Origin: an uncultured Collinsella sp.
GTDB taxonomy: Bacteria > Actinomycetota > Coriobacteriia > Coriobacteriales > Coriobacteriaceae
NCBI GenBank assembly: GCA_959602645.1
Contig: CAUGTZ010000024.1
Coordinates: 1-35,341 of the forward strand
DNA: 35,341 nt
Direction of reading: 5' to 3'
Part shown: positions 25,106-31,305 of the stretch, in pieces
How the letters are laid out: each line of letters begins with the position of its first letter
How positions within the stretch are numbered: position 1 is the first letter of the stretch
Program-made: the position numbers and the translations under genes
The notes under the pieces: model-generated
What the model saw: only the letters and a program-made list of their open reading frames with translations
Told to the model about the DNA's origin: nothing
Database searches by the model: none

Positions 25106-25173
25106 ACGGCCTGGACACTGCCAACAAGAGTGGGTGGCATAGGGCCGCCCGCCAGACAACTAAGGAGATTCTT

Positions 25174-26094
25174 GTGGCAACTCAGAAATTCACCGGCGTT
25201 ATCCCTCCCGTCGTTGTTCCCGATACCGAAGATCACCAGCTCGATGTTGCCTCCTTTGAGCGCAGCATCAACCGCATGATCGATGCCGGCGTCGATGGCC
25301 TGTTCTTCTTGGGCTCTTCGGGTGAGGTCGTTTTCTCCACCGACGAGCGTCGTCGCCAGATCATCGCCGAGGCCGTCCGCATCGTCGACCACCGCGTGCC
25401 TGTTCTGGTCGGCATCATCGATACCGAGACCGAGCGCATGATTGAGCACGGCAAGGTCGCTCAGGAGCTGGGCTCCGATGCCCTCGTCGCCACCTGCCCG
25501 TTCTATGCCCTGCAGGGCATGACCGAGGTCGAGGAGCACTTCCGCATCCTGCACGAGGAGCTTGACCTGCCCATCTTTGCCTATGATATCCCCGTCTGCG
25601 TTCACACCAAGCTCCCCTGGAAGCTCCTTGCCAAGCTCGGCGCCGAGGGCGTCCTTGCTGGCGTCAAGGATTCCTCGGGTGATGACATCTCGTTCCGCTA
25701 CCTCGTTCAGGAGAACGAGAAGAACGGCCATCCGATGAGCATCCTCACCGGCCACGAGGTTGTTGTCGACGGCGCTTACCTCGGTGGCGCCGACGGCTCT
25801 GTCCCGGGTCTCGCCAACGTTGAGCCCGAGGGCTACGTTCGTCAGTGGAAGGCCGCTCAGGCTGGTGACTGGGCTACCGTCAAGGCCGAGCAGGATCGCC
25901 TCAATGAGATTTCGCACATCTGGGATGTCACCTCGGGCGTCCAGGGCTATGCCGGTGGCGTCGGCGCCTTCAAGACCGCTATGAACCTCATGGGTATCTT
26001 CGACAGCCCGACCATGCCGCGCCCGGTGAAGGCCATGACCGGCGAGAACGTCGAGGCTATTAGGAAGGTCCTCCAGGACAACGGCCTCCTGTAA
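25174..26094 (+). CDS. nanA: DapA/NanA-family lyase, probable N-acetylneuraminate lyase
   Basis: This 306-residue class I aldolase barrel has the Schiff-base Lys165 (GVKDSSGD) and Tyr137 (FAYDIP), the same numbers as in E. coli NanA, and a GSSGE loop (47-51). It lacks the Arg that marks dihydrodipicolinate synthase five residues after the Tyr (here Cys142). It also departs from typical NanA at that position (usually Leu), in the segment after the Lys, and at DGSVPGLANV. Sialic acid cleavage to ManNAc and pyruvate is thus inferred mainly from the ROK and nanE neighbours. The start is GTG 25174 behind TAAGGAG; the longer in-frame start at 25090 overlaps the previous gene and lacks support. Confidence 0.78.
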   Translation: MATQKFTGVIPPVVVPDTEDHQLDVASFERSINRMIDAGVDGLFFLGSSGEVVFSTDERRRQIIAEAVRIVDHRVPVLVGIIDTETERMIEHGKVAQELGSDALVATCPFYALQGMTEVEEHFRILHEELDLPIFAYDIPVCVHTKLPWKLLAKLGAEGVLAGVKDSSGDDISFRYLVQENEKNGHPMSILTGHEVVVDGAYLGGADGSVPGLANVEPEGYVRQWKAAQAGDWATVKAEQDRLNEISHIWDVTSGVQGYAGGVGAFKTAMNLMGIFDSPTMPRPVKAMTGENVEAIRKVLQDNGLL

Positions 26095-26124
26095 AGCTTT
26101 CCCAGGTACCTGACCTCGCCGTTC

Positions 26125-26168
26125 AACCGTGTGGCCATGACTATTAGGTCAATGGCCACACGGTTTCT
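26125..26168 (+). terminator. Strong hairpin after nanA
   Basis: A 13-bp perfect stem (AACCGTGTGGCCA/TGGCCACACGGTT, 26125-26137 with 26153-26165) has an inner TGAC/GTCA extension. Only TTT follows. It probably stops part of the transcription; the ROK gene begins 100 nt further on with no convincing promoter between. Confidence 0.6.
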
Positions 26169-26265
26169 CGGCGATCTCGGACACCTGGAAAACCTTTACT
26201 GCGCTGTGACGGCTAGCCTGACGGCGCATTTCCTGTAGATGTTTTTATCTCCGAAGGAGAGCGAC

Positions 26266-27231
26266 ATGGAGAACAAGTATGTCTGCTCTGTCGATATCGG
26301 CGGAACTAAAATTGCGACTGCCATCATGGAGTACCCGGCTGACGGTAGTGTGCCCCATCCCGTTTTTGAGGCCGAGGTTCCTACCGAGGCCCAGGAGGGC
26401 GGCGAGGCCGTCTTCCAGCGTATCGAGGCGTCTATCAAGGCCGCTCTTGAGGCGAATCCCGATGTCGAGGTTCTCGGTGTCGGTATCGGTGCCGCAGGCG
26501 TCGTCGATCCCAAGACGGGCGCCATTGCTTATGCCAACGAGATTATGCCCGGCTGGTCTGGCGTTCAGTTGGGGCCGCGTCTGCGCGAGGACCTTGGTCT
26601 TCCCGTTGCCGTTGTGGGCGACGTGCAGGCTCATGCTCTGGGCGAGGCCCACTGGGGCGTCGGCAAGGGCAAGTTCTCCGTCTTGTGCCTGGGAATCGGT
26701 ACGGGCATCGGTGGCGCATATGTCGAGAACGGCCGCGTGATGCAGGGCTTCCATGGTGCTGCCGGTCATATGGGCCACATCGAGTGCTCGGCTGCCGCCG
26801 GCATTCCCTGCGCCTGCGGGCGTTCCGGCCATCTTGAGTCTGTTGCTTCGGGCACCTCGATTGGCCGTATGTACGACGAACGCTTCGGTCGAGTTGACCC
26901 CAGCCGTCCTTCGGTCGGTCGCGACGTGAACGACCTGTGTCGTGCTGGCGACGCAAAGGCGACCGAGGTCATCCATGACGCCGGCTTTGCGCTGGGCGCC
27001 AGCTTGGGCTCGCTTGCCAATATTCTGGATCCAGAGGTCATCGTGCTTTCGGGCGGCGTAATTCATCAGGGTCCCGATTGGCGTTCGCAGACGTGGAAGG
27101 ATTCGGTGCACGAGGGCTATGCCAGCCAGGCGCTCGATCCGCTCCAGGACACGCCGATTCTCATCGGGTCTCTGGAGGGCGATGCTCCGCTCATCGGTGC
27201 CGCCGAGCATCTTCTTGCTTCGTTAAAGTAA
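26266..27231 (+). CDS. nanK: ROK-family sugar kinase, probable ManNAc kinase
   Basis: The 321-residue ROK kinase has the phosphate loop DIGGTKIA (10-17), the catalytic-base Asp119 (VVGDVQAHA in place of the common NDAN), and a GxGIGG segment (144-150). The structural zinc site reads GH (H168) and CACGRSGH: two cysteines (C182, C184) are kept, but the third is His189. With no N-terminal helix-turn-helix it is a kinase, not a ROK repressor. In the NanA-NanK-NanE scheme it would phosphorylate N-acetylmannosamine with ATP; glucose-type kinases share the same motifs, so the substrate rests on context. The start at 26266 follows AAGGAG at 6 nt. Confidence 0.82.
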   Translation: MENKYVCSVDIGGTKIATAIMEYPADGSVPHPVFEAEVPTEAQEGGEAVFQRIEASIKAALEANPDVEVLGVGIGAAGVVDPKTGAIAYANEIMPGWSGVQLGPRLREDLGLPVAVVGDVQAHALGEAHWGVGKGKFSVLCLGIGTGIGGAYVENGRVMQGFHGAAGHMGHIECSAAAGIPCACGRSGHLESVASGTSIGRMYDERFGRVDPSRPSVGRDVNDLCRAGDAKATEVIHDAGFALGASLGSLANILDPEVIVLSGGVIHQGPDWRSQTWKDSVHEGYASQALDPLQDTPILIGSLEGDAPLIGAAEHLLASLK

Positions 27232-27247
27232 ACGTATCTGCTGTAGG

Positions 27248-27278
27248 AGCCTCCCGAGACAACACGCCTCGGGAGGCT
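27248..27278 (+). promoter_or_regulatory. Hairpin between the ROK gene and nanE
   Basis: A perfect 11-bp stem (AGCCTCCCGAG/CTCGGGAGGCT, 27248-27258 with 27268-27278) with a 9-nt loop is followed by GTTCTGAG, not a T-run. It lies within a 70-nt intercistronic gap and may attenuate or protect mRNA. Confidence 0.5.
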
Positions 27279-27301
27279 GTTCTGAGAAAGGTTGCAGCCT
27301 T

Positions 27302-27988
27302 ATGACCGTCGATCCTTTGATTCAATCCCTGAAGGGTAAGCTCGTCGTGAGCGTTCAGGCGTATATGGGCGAGCCGCTTCGTACGCCCGAGACCATGGCT
27401 CAAATGTCTCGCGCTTGCGAGCTCGGCGGCGCTGCCGCCATTCGCTGCCAGGGCCTTGCCGACATTGCCGCCATTAAGGGTCGCTGTGAGGTTCCCGTCA
27501 TCGGCCTGTGGAAGGATGGACACGAGGGCGTTTACATCACGCCGACGCTGCGTCACGCTCGCGCCTGCGTTGCTGCGGGTGCCGATATCGTGGCGATCGA
27601 CGCCACCGATCGTCCGCGTCCCGATGGCAAGACCGTCGAGGACACCTTCCGTCCGCTGCACGAGGAGGGTGTGCTCCTGATGGCGGATTGTGCCACCATC
27701 GAGGACATTCGCCGTGCGGTTGATATGGGCTTCGACCTTGTATCCACCACGCTTTCTCATGGTGTCGCCGCCATCGACTGCACCATGGCCGATGGCCCCG
27801 ATCTGCCGCTCCTGCGTCAGGCGACCGAGGAATTTCCCGGTCTTCCCATCATCTGCGAGGGCCGCGTTCACACGCCCGAGGAGGCTCGCGCCGCGATCGA
27901 TGCGGGCGCCTGGGCCGTTGTCGTCGGCACCGCCATCACGCACCCCACGAGTATTACGAGTTGGTTCAAGGCTGCGCTTGAGGCGTAA
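27302..27988 (+). CDS. nanE: N-acetylmannosamine-6-phosphate 2-epimerase
   Basis: NanE converts ManNAc-6-P to GlcNAc-6-P, feeding the NagA/NagB route. The 228-residue TIM barrel aligns well with E. coli NanE: the early VVSVQAY strand, GLWK with catalytic Lys71, AIDATDRPRP, MADCAT (D129), CEGR (E186) and the phosphate-binding VGTAIT end. This is the most substrate-specific member of the island and anchors its assignment to ManNAc/sialic acid metabolism. The ribosome site AAAGG lies about 10 nt before ATG 27302, a little far. The gene ends the island and is followed by a terminator. nagA and nagB are not in the window. Confidence 0.93.
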   Translation: MTVDPLIQSLKGKLVVSVQAYMGEPLRTPETMAQMSRACELGGAAAIRCQGLADIAAIKGRCEVPVIGLWKDGHEGVYITPTLRHARACVAAGADIVAIDATDRPRPDGKTVEDTFRPLHEEGVLLMADCATIEDIRRAVDMGFDLVSTTLSHGVAAIDCTMADGPDLPLLRQATEEFPGLPIICEGRVHTPEEARAAIDAGAWAVVVGTAITHPTSITSWFKAALEA

Positions 27989-28015
27989 GACAGGCCTCGT
28001 ATCCGCTCGGGGCGG

Positions 28016-28021
28016 TATACT
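28016..28021 (+). promoter_or_regulatory. Possible -10 element of rapZ
   Basis: TATACT preceded by a G, as in the uvrB candidate, lies 74 nt before the rapZ start. The -35 position is poor. If used, the following terminator hairpin would be in the rapZ leader. Confidence 0.3.
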
Positions 28022-28039
28022 CAATATAGGCAATTGACC

Positions 28040-28077
28040 GCGCGGGATCCGGGTTGCTGGGTCCCGCGCTTGTTTTT
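28040..28077 (+). terminator. Terminator after nanE, abutting the rapZ ribosome site
   Basis: An 8-bp GC-rich stem (GCGCGGGA/TCCCGCGC, 28040-28047 with 28062-28069) is followed by TTGTTTTT. The rapZ AGGAGG starts at the next base (28078). It ends the nan transcript and could also act as an attenuator for rapZ. Confidence 0.8.
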
Positions 28078-28089
28078 AGGAGGCAGCAC

Positions 28090-29010
28090 ATGCAAAAGGG
28101 AGATGCCATGGATGCGGCGGAGCGCTCGGAGCGCATCCCCGATATCGTCATCATCACCGGAATGTCCGGATCGGGCCGAACGCAGGCCATGCATGTGTTC
28201 GAGGACATGGGCTACTTTTGCATCGACAACTTGCCTCCGCGTCTGATCGCCCAGCTTGCCGAACTCGTCGGCATCAATACGGGCGTGGGCAGGCATCTTG
28301 CCGTCACCTGCGACCTGCGCAGCCAGGGCTTGTTCGATGAGCTGCTCGATGCCGTTGCCGCACTCGAGGAGCGCGAGATGAGCTGTGATATCGTGTTTCT
28401 CGAGGCTTCTGACGAGGTGCTGATCCGTCGTTATAGCGAAAACCGCCGCCGTCATCCCATTGCCAAACCGGGGGAGACTACGGCCGATGCCATTCAGCGC
28501 GAGCGCCTTCAGCTGCAGGGCGTGCGCGATCGAGCCGATATGATTATCGACACGAGCCGTCTGCGCACCTCTGCGCTGCGCAACAAGCTACGTATGGCAT
28601 TTTCCGAACTGTCCGACCAACAGCTCATGGACGTCCATGTGTTCTCGTTTGGCTTTAAGCACGGCATGCCCGTCGAGGCGGACATTATGATCGACGTCCG
28701 CTTCCTGCCCAATCCGTTCTACGATCCCGAGATGCGCACGATGACCGGTCTCGATAAAAAGGTCTCGGATTTTGTTCTGGACCATCCCAAGACGCAGGAG
28801 TTTTGGAAGGCTTGGACACAGCTACTCGATACGGTGATGCCGGGCTATATCGCGGAGGGTAAACCGCAGCTTTCTATCGCCATCGGCTGCACGGGCGGAC
28901 AGCACCGTAGCGTCGCCATTGCCGAGGCCACGGCCCGTTACCTGGAAGGCGCCCAGTATCACGTGAGCATCTCCCACCGCGATCTGTCGCGCGCCAACAC
29001 GAAGGCATAG
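28090..29010 (+). CDS. rapZ: RNase adapter / nucleotide-binding protein RapZ (YvcJ)
   Basis: The 306-residue protein has an N-terminal P-loop domain, GMSGSGRT (24-31), followed by the conserved GYFCIDNLPP, and a C-terminal domain with IAIGCTGGQHRSV. In E. coli RapZ senses glucosamine-6-phosphate and directs RNase E to the GlmZ RNA; in Gram-positives YvcJ is a GTP/ATP-hydrolysing protein of less defined role. The start at 28090 has AGGAGG at 6 nt; ATG 28108 with AAGGGAGA upstream is an alternative giving 300 residues. Its conserved upstream neighbour uvrC is 10.8 kb away, and whiA follows after 6 nt. The usual gene yvcK between rapZ and whiA is missing. Confidence 0.93.
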   Translation: MQKGDAMDAAERSERIPDIVIITGMSGSGRTQAMHVFEDMGYFCIDNLPPRLIAQLAELVGINTGVGRHLAVTCDLRSQGLFDELLDAVAALEEREMSCDIVFLEASDEVLIRRYSENRRRHPIAKPGETTADAIQRERLQLQGVRDRADMIIDTSRLRTSALRNKLRMAFSELSDQQLMDVHVFSFGFKHGMPVEADIMIDVRFLPNPFYDPEMRTMTGLDKKVSDFVLDHPKTQEFWKAWTQLLDTVMPGYIAEGKPQLSIAIGCTGGQHRSVAIAEATARYLEGAQYHVSISHRDLSRANTKA

Positions 29011-29016
29011 GCCTGC

Positions 29017-29946
29017 ATGTCGTTTACCGCTGAGGTGCGCGACGAGCTTGCGCGCTGCGAACCCGAATGTGAATACTGCGACTTGTCGACACTTGCCGCC
29101 CTCACGCGCGTGAGTGGTACGCTCTCGCTTACCGGCTCTGGGCGGTATCGTTTGACGGTTGCGACTGAGACGGGAGCCGTCGCGCGCACGATGATCACGC
29201 TGACACATCGCATCCTTAAGCTCAAAACGGAATTCACCGTTCGTAAATCGGTCTTGCATAAGGTCCGTAACTATCTCATTACCCTGCCCGATCAACCCGA
29301 CCTGGACAAGGCTCTGGTGCTGCTGGGCATTCTAGACCGCAGGGGAGGGCTCGTCGCTGGTGTTCCCCGACACATCGTTGCCCGTCCCTGCTGCAGGCTT
29401 GCCTACATCCGCGGCGCGCTCATCGCGGGCGGCTTCGTGGCCGATCCACGCGGCGATTTTCATTTGGAGATCGCGGTGCAGGGCGAGCAATATGCTAAGG
29501 GGCTTTGCGACCTGTTGGGGCAGATTGGGGTCCATGCTCGTGTTAATGCACGGCGGGGGTCATATGCCGTGTACATTAAGAGCGCCGAGGAAATCGAGCA
29601 TTTGTTAAAGCTGATTGGTGCCAAGCGCAGCGTTGCCGAGATTGAGGAGGCGCGCGCGGTCAAGTTGGTTAAGAACGATGTGAACCGTCGCGTGAACGCC
29701 GAGCTCGCCAACCAGACCAGAAGCGCCGGTGCTGCCCAACATCAGCTTGCGCTTATCGATGAGCTCGAGCAGCGCGGCCTTCGCGATGCGCTTCCGGATG
29801 CCTTGGCGGTCTTTTGCGACCTGCGCGAGCACTATCCCGATCTGTCGCTGCGTGATTTAGGGGAGATGGCTGACCCTCCCTTGTCGAAGTCGGCCCTCTA
29901 CCATCGTGTTTTACGTCTTGAAAAGCTCATTGAAGCAAACAAGTAG
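29017..29946 (+). CDS. whiA: WhiA-family DNA-binding protein
   Basis: The 309-residue WhiA has an N-terminal LAGLIDADG-homing-endonuclease-like domain in two parts (about 20-210) and a C-terminal helix-turn-helix (SLRDLGEMADPPLSKSALYH). In Streptomyces WhiA controls sporulation genes with WhiB; in non-sporulating Gram-positives it affects division and chromosome segregation. No endonuclease activity is expected, as in the family. It lies 6 nt after rapZ with a weak ribosome site (GAAGG too far), so translational coupling to rapZ is likely. It is followed by the AT-rich gap promoter region. Confidence 0.94.
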   Translation: MSFTAEVRDELARCEPECEYCDLSTLAALTRVSGTLSLTGSGRYRLTVATETGAVARTMITLTHRILKLKTEFTVRKSVLHKVRNYLITLPDQPDLDKALVLLGILDRRGGLVAGVPRHIVARPCCRLAYIRGALIAGGFVADPRGDFHLEIAVQGEQYAKGLCDLLGQIGVHARVNARRGSYAVYIKSAEEIEHLLKLIGAKRSVAEIEEARAVKLVKNDVNRRVNAELANQTRSAGAAQHQLALIDELEQRGLRDALPDALAVFCDLREHYPDLSLRDLGEMADPPLSKSALYHRVLRLEKLIEANK

Positions 29947-29955
29947 TTTAAAGTA

Positions 29956-30067
29956 TTGACGTATATACGGATTTAGCTGCTACTTTATTCTTTAAAACGT
30001 TTTAACGTAAATTTGATTTTCAATTTCGAGCATTCTCGTGAAATTCAAGTCAAAAAAAAGGTATATT
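29956..30067 (+). promoter_or_regulatory. gap promoter region
   Basis: Two candidates are visible in this AT-rich stretch. P1 is TTGACG (29956-29961) with extended -10 TGCTACTTT (29978-29986; 19-nt spacer). P2 is GTGAAA (30038-30043) with TATATT (30062-30067; 18-nt spacer), leaving a leader of about 65 nt. An imperfect 18/19-nt hairpin (30013-30030 with 30035-30053) lies between, so a P1 transcript would carry it. Confidence 0.5.
29992..30005 (+). promoter_or_regulatory. Palindromic operator-like site at gap
   Basis: TTAAAACGTTTTAA is a perfect 14-bp palindrome with a central CG, just downstream of the P1 -10. Its TAAAACGTTT core is repeated in the island leader at 17356-17365. The form resembles LacI-family or cre-like operators; the regulator is unknown. 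Confidence 0.45.
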
Positions 30068-30139
30068 AGGCGAGTGGTTAGTTTGTGGGCCTCAACGGCG
30101 GGCGCTGTAGCTTGCGGGGGCCTTACGAAAGGAGACACA

Positions 30140-31165
30140 ATGGCAGTAAAGGTTGCTATTAACGGCTTCGGTCGCATCGGTCGTCTGGCTTTCCGTCAGA
30201 TGTTCGGTCATGAGGGCTCCGAGATTGTCGCTATCAACGACCTCACCTCTCCCGATATGCTCGCTTACCTGCTGAAGTACGACTCCACGCAGGGCAACTA
30301 CGCTCGCGATCACGAGGTCGTTGCTGGCGAGGATTCCATCACCGTTGACGGCAAGGAGATCAAGATCTACAAGGAGGCCGACGCCAACAACCTGCCTTGG
30401 GGCGACCTCGACGTCGACGTCGTTCTCGAGTGCACCGGCTTCTACACCAGCAAGGCTAAGGCTCAGGCCCACATCAACGCTGGCGCCAAGAAGGTCGTCA
30501 TCTCCGCTCCGGCCGGCAGCGATCTGCCCACCATCGTGTACAACGTCAACCACGAGACGCTGACCGCTGAGGACAACATCATCTCCGCTGCTTCCTGCAC
30601 CACCAACTGCCTCGCCCCGATGGCCAAGGGTCTGAACGACTTCGCTCCCATCGTGTCCGGCATCATGACCACCATTCACGCCTGGACCGGCGACCAGATG
30701 CCGCTCGACGGCCCGCAGCGCAAGGGCAACAAGCGTCGTAGCCGCGCCTGCGCCGTCAACATCGTCCCCAACACCACCGGTGCTGCCAAGGCTATCGGCC
30801 TGGTTCTCCCCGAGCTCAACGGTAAGCTCATCGGTGCCGCCCAGCGCGTCCCGACGCCGACCGGCTCCATCACCAACCTCTACGCTGTCGTTGACAAGAA
30901 GGTCACCGTCGACGAGGTCAACGCTGCTATGAAGGCCTACGCTGCCACCATCTCCGAGACCTTCGGTTACAACGAGGACGACATCGTCTCCACCGACATC
31001 ATCGGCGAGACCCACGGCTCCATCTTCGACGCCACTCAGACCATGTGCTCTGACCTCGGCAACGGCCAGACGCTCGTTCAGGTCACCTCTTGGTACGACA
31101 ACGAGAACTCCTACACCTCTCAGATGGTCCGCACCATCAAGTACTTCGAGAAGTTCGTTGCTTAA
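30140..31165 (+). CDS. gap: Type I glyceraldehyde-3-phosphate dehydrogenase
   Basis: This 341-residue enzyme oxidises glyceraldehyde-3-P with phosphate and NAD to 1,3-bisphosphoglycerate. It shows GFGRIGR (9-15), the catalytic Cys153 in ASCTTNC, and NTTGAAKA. Asp34 after the second beta-strand (AINDLT) indicates NAD preference. The start at 30140 follows AAAGGAG at 6 nt; the frame is open to 30038 but that part is the promoter leader. Codon use is extremely biased, as expected of a highly expressed glycolytic gene. A terminator separates it from pgk, so the lower glycolytic genes are in at least two units. Confidence 0.98.
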   Translation: MAVKVAINGFGRIGRLAFRQMFGHEGSEIVAINDLTSPDMLAYLLKYDSTQGNYARDHEVVAGEDSITVDGKEIKIYKEADANNLPWGDLDVDVVLECTGFYTSKAKAQAHINAGAKKVVISAPAGSDLPTIVYNVNHETLTAEDNIISAASCTTNCLAPMAKGLNDFAPIVSGIMTTIHAWTGDQMPLDGPQRKGNKRRSRACAVNIVPNTTGAAKAIGLVLPELNGKLIGAAQRVPTPTGSITNLYAVVDKKVTVDEVNAAMKAYAATISETFGYNEDDIVSTDIIGETHGSIFDATQTMCSDLGNGQTLVQVTSWYDNENSYTSQMVRTIKYFEKFVA

Positions 31166-31202
31166 TTTAGCTTTTAGCGAATAGCTCGTTGAGCGTCTAA
31201 AG

Positions 31203-31249
31203 AAGGGCGCGGCCTTATAGGGCTTACACCCTAGGGTCGCGCCCTTTTT
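31203..31249 (+). terminator. Terminator between gap and pgk
   Basis: A 9-bp stem (AAGGGCGCG/CGCGCCCTT, 31203-31211 with 31238-31246) contains an inner AGGG/CCCT hairpin and runs into five T residues. Read-through or a separate promoter must feed pgk; no clear promoter is seen in the 55 nt that follow. Confidence 0.85.
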
Positions 31250-31259
31250 ATAGGAAATC

Positions 31260-31282
31260 GTCTGCCGTAATGGGAGGCAGAC
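31260..31282 (+). promoter_or_regulatory. pgk leader hairpin
   Basis: A perfect 7-bp stem (GTCTGCC/GGCAGAC) with a 9-nt loop lies 24 nt before the pgk start. It may be a processing or stability element of the mRNA. Confidence 0.4.
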
Positions 31283-31305
31283 ACGTACGAAAGGTAGAAG
31301 CAAAC

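Noticed and set aside
25174..26094. Dihydrodipicolinate synthase (dapA)
   Set aside because: The Arg that binds the carboxylate in DapA is missing five residues after the Tyr, and the gene sits with a ROK kinase and nanE, not lysine genes.
17264..28077. The 2,7-anhydro-sialic acid pathway
   Set aside because: That route needs a dedicated oxidoreductase and usually an intramolecular trans-sialidase; neither is present in the island.
29017..29946. A homing endonuclease
   Set aside because: The LAGLIDADG-like fold is part of WhiA, which has lost nuclease activity and has the WhiA C-terminal helix-turn-helix and rapZ neighbour.
29960..29969. CGTATATACG palindrome, repeated at 35242-35251 after secG
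   Set aside because: The second copy is downstream of a gene and not in a promoter; a 10-bp AT-rich palindrome occurring twice in 35 kb is not convincing.
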